A DNA stretch of 64,000 nucleotides from Dendrolimus kikuchii (lineage: Eukaryota; Arthropoda; Insecta; Lepidoptera; Lasiocampidae), in contig CM034406.1 in NCBI GenBank assembly GCA_019925095.2, positions 6,178,388 through 6,242,387 on the forward strand, in the 5' to 3' direction. Positions 23,095 through 64,000 of this stretch are shown here, piece after piece. A model generated the notes under the pieces. The model made no database searches. It was not told where the DNA came from and saw only the letters and a program-made list of their open reading frames with translations. The stretch's first letter is position 1. The number at the start of each line of letters is the position of its first letter. The translations under genes and the position numbers were made by a program.

Positions 23095-24302
23095 TTCGCC
23101 GCGGAGTTTGAGTTGCATCGGTTATTTAGATAAAACACAGTGCTGTTTTTAGTTAGATCATATCCAGTGAGTATTGCGAATTTCAAAATGGACAAAAACA
23201 TCGAATAACGAGTTTGTCTTAAATTTTGCATCGCCAATGGTATTTCGTGTTCGCAGACACTGAAAATGTTACAGAAGGCTTAAGGTGTATCGACTTTATC
23301 AAAATTTATGCTTATGAGTGGTACCTACAAAGCGTTCAAAAGCAGTCGAGATATGCCTCGCCCTGGTAGGCCATCAACGTCTTCAACTGAAGTTAACATC
23401 GCAAAAGTGAAGGAAATAGTGACTGAACATCCTCATTCAAGTTTGAGAGAAATAGCCACTGAACTTTCTGTGTGTCACGAGTAGATCCGTATCATTTTAA
23501 AATAATCACTTGTGTACGAAACATATTGCCGCTTAGTCCGCTTAGTCCCAAAAGACCTGAATTTTCTACAAATACTTAATCGCTTAAGAGTCGCCGAAGA
23601 CATGCTAAAACGAGTCAATACCAACCTAACATTCATGAAAAGTATTGTTACTGATGACGAAACATGGGTTTACGAGTTAAACATGCAAACAAGTCAACAC
23701 GCATCGGAGTGGTGCCTTCCAACTGAACCGAAACCGAAAAAACTACATCAAAGTCGATCAAAAGTCAAAGGCATGTTGACTGGTTTTTTGACTAACGCGG
23801 TGTTGTGCACGCGGAATGCTTACCGGAAGGTTAAACGGTAAATAACGTAGTTTATTTGAGCGTTATGCAGCGATTAAGAGTGCAAATTCGACAAAAAGGC
23901 CAGATTTGTGGAAAGAAAATTCTTGGATTGTGCACCACGATAATGCGCCTTCGCACAAGGCCATCATTGTGAACGAATTTTGACCCAAAAACTCAACAAA
24001 TACTATTAAGCAACCACCTTATTCACCAGATATGGCTCTAACCGACTTCTTTCTTTTTCCTAAATTCAAATTACCACTTCGTGGCACCCCTTTTCATTCG
24101 GTAGCAGACCTAAAGGAGAATTCGCGGCGAGAACTAAAGTCAATTCCGGAAATAGCGTTTAAAACATGTTTTGATGATTGGATTATTCGTTGGCGTAAGT
24201 GTATCGTTTCTGAAGGAGCTTACTTTGAAGGTGATAAGATTTTGAATGAATATCTAACATTTTGTGTATTATTGACCTTTTCCTGGTACTTTTTTGACAG
24301 AG
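23095..24302 (+). pseudogene. Mariner transposase remnant 2, near full length
   Basis: The start codon region reads MDKNIE followed by a stop. Later pieces include SSTEVNIAKVKEIVTEHPHS then SLREIATELS, the frame 23512-23841 with IVTDDETWVYELN (first catalytic Asp region), and 24032-24290 with FFLFPKFKLPLRGTPFHSV and FDDWIIRWRKCIVSEGAYF. Several stops and frameshifts; cannot make transposase. Confidence 0.82.
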
Positions 24303-24712
24303 TTGACAGGTGGCTTAGAATCGCTTAGCCTTCGAAGGGACTTTGCGTCCCTCTGCGTATTTTACCGCCTGTACAACGGGGAGTGTTCCGAGGAACTGTT
24401 TGATCTGGTGCCAACGCCTCACTTTTACAACCGCACCGCTTGCCAGCGACGGGATATACACCCTCATTTCCTTGAGCTCCCACGCTCAACTACGCAACGG
24501 TTCTTTAGAACATTTATTCCGCGTACAACAATGATCTGGAGAGAACTTCCCGCCGCGGTTTTCCCTTTGCGCTATGACATGGGGTTGTTTAAGAAGGGCG
24601 TTATAAAATTTCTTAGAGGTCGGCAACGCGTTGGCGACACCCCTGGTGTTGCAAACGTCCATAGGCGACGGTAACCACTTTTCAGCAGGTGCTGCTTCAA
24701 GCTATAAAAAAA
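24303..24712 (+). mobile_element. Jockey-type LINE C-terminal fragment
   Basis: The frame reads LSLRRDFASLCVFYRLYNGE then TTMIWRELPAAVFPLRYDMG, the typical tail of insect Jockey-group LINE ORF2. The 3' UTR (GTGTTGCAAACGTCCATAGG then CGACGGTAACC) ends in AAAAAAAAA. It abuts the mariner 3' end exactly. Confidence 0.8.
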
Positions 24713-25648
24713 AAAGAGTAGTGTACTTAATACATACAACTTTTAAAAAGTATTTCAATTGTGTAATAGTAATTATTTATACGTGCGTATAATTTCAGTA
24801 TAGTGAGAATTTAACTTATGAATTTATTTATAGTACCTATAGTTTAAAATAATTGATATAAAATATGTATAGTTTAACAGTATTAATCCAGTGAGTTTAT
24901 TAGTTTACGAAGCAAAATAAATTGTAAGTACGATCTATATTTTGCAAGCTTCATTGAACAAGGAAATATTTAGAAATTTGCGTTTTTAGGAGTGAGCGTT
25001 TAAAGTTTTGGCGTATTATGAGTTATTTGTGAATAAATTATAAATCAAGTTGAAAATTTCAATTTCAATTTTTTCAATAAATTTGAAAAGAAGTGTCGTA
25101 CTTTTTCATACTTATTTCATTTTATGTTTAAAAAACTAAACAAATGTTTAATGTTATTAAAACTAAATTGCACTAAGTTTAAACACACCAGGGACCCAAA
25201 GATTTTTTTTGCCAAAGGTGGAATATGAAATAATATTATGTTTACTTCACTCGTCGCAGTAGTCGTCGCAAACCCAGAACTATATGACATTAATTTACGC
25301 ACAGGTTTACGTAACTAGTAGGTAATAACTCCCGAAGTATATGCGCAGTAGATCAATTTTAATAGCGAACCACTGTCTATGAATCGTGTAAAAGGGACAG
25401 AGCTAAAGCTAAGCTCTACTGCTACTGCTCTACTCTACCTGTTTCGTTTGCGAATAATTCAATATATATTACTTACATATAAAAACCGATCTGTCTCATC
25501 TGCGCAAACAAAAACTGCCGATCGTAATTAAAATTTGTGTACTATTGTACCAATAAATTTTATTTCACATAGTTTAAGTAAACTTTATGTAAAAAAAATG
25601 GGATGTTCTAAATTGTGATATGTGTGAATTATAGGTCTTCGCATAAAA

Positions 25649-63703
<38,055 letters not shown>

Positions 63704-64000
63704 GTGAGAATGTAACCAGTTTGTTTTATATGTATATTTTAAGGAATTTCATAGTCAGAGTCAAATAATCGTACAACCCTGCCCATCTATTTATATATCT
63801 CATTTACTTTACTTTGAAAATGTTAGCAGTATATATTTATAATATTTATATTTATACTTTACCGCCATTATTATTATATGAAAAATTTGGAGGAAAAGTG
63901 TATTTTATAAACCGATGTATGATGATGCAGTGAAATTTTAGGTATTTGGGATGGTACACAAGAAATATAACTGAATATTGAAAAAATTATTCACCGTAAA
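63704..64000. other. Gene B intron 32, runs off the window
   Basis: AT-rich sequence after the exon 32 donor; no acceptor with an ACP-like exon appears before the end. Confidence 0.6.

Overview
This window is animal nuclear DNA, most likely from a moth or butterfly. It is AT-rich. Its genes are split into many exons of 100 to 260 bases joined by consensus GT-AG introns, and the introns are packed with transposable elements. The lepidopteran assignment is an inference from the element mix (Helitron-like fragments, tRNA-derived SINEs, RTE and Jockey/CR1-type LINEs, mariners) and from the two fatty acid synthase (FAS) genes. I ran no database comparison.

Two FAS-family genes lie head to tail on the + strand. 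Gene A occupies 1093-10468. Only its last four coding exons are inside the window: the linker after the acyl carrier protein, then the whole thioesterase (TE) domain, ending at TAA 10466-10468. Gene B starts at ATG 25649, probably behind a TATA promoter and untranslated first exon near 17815-17892. It runs through 32 coding exons to 63703 and leaves the window before its ACP and TE. All 32 exons join in one open frame of about 1,708 codons in the order KS, linker, AT, DH, a short pseudo-KR remnant, ER, KR. I assigned exons by hand from splice signals, intron phase and FAS motifs.

Both genes look maintained but catalytically rebuilt. Gene A's TE has Glu where FAS has the nucleophilic Ser, and Gly where it has the acidic residue. 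Gene B keeps the KS cysteine but has Tyr in place of both KS histidines at exactly the usual spacing. It lacks the usual GFGG loop, has lost the KR nucleotide-binding glycines, and has no recognisable pseudo-methyltransferase (about 440 residues short between DH and ER). Its AT Ser/His pair and DH His/Asp/Gln are intact. A normal complete fatty acid synthesis cycle is therefore unlikely from gene B alone, so this tandem pair is the main finding.

Layout: 1-10.5 kb, gene A 3' end, with fold-back MITEs, SINEs, an RTE LINE and a solo LTR in its introns. 10.5-25.6 kb, intergenic or 5' intron: two RTE copies and an RTE tail, two dead mariners, a LINE nested in an LTR, a CA microsatellite, the candidate promoter, and about 4 kb with little recognisable. 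25.6-63.7 kb, gene B, whose introns hold many further insertions, including one that lands at a splice acceptor. 63.7-64 kb, intron.

Recurrent families are labelled here as SINE-A (no tRNA head seen, poly-A tail), SINE-T (tRNA-derived), RTE-1 (ends in ATGT repeats), LTR-1 and TIR-1. These are working labels for this window, not database names.
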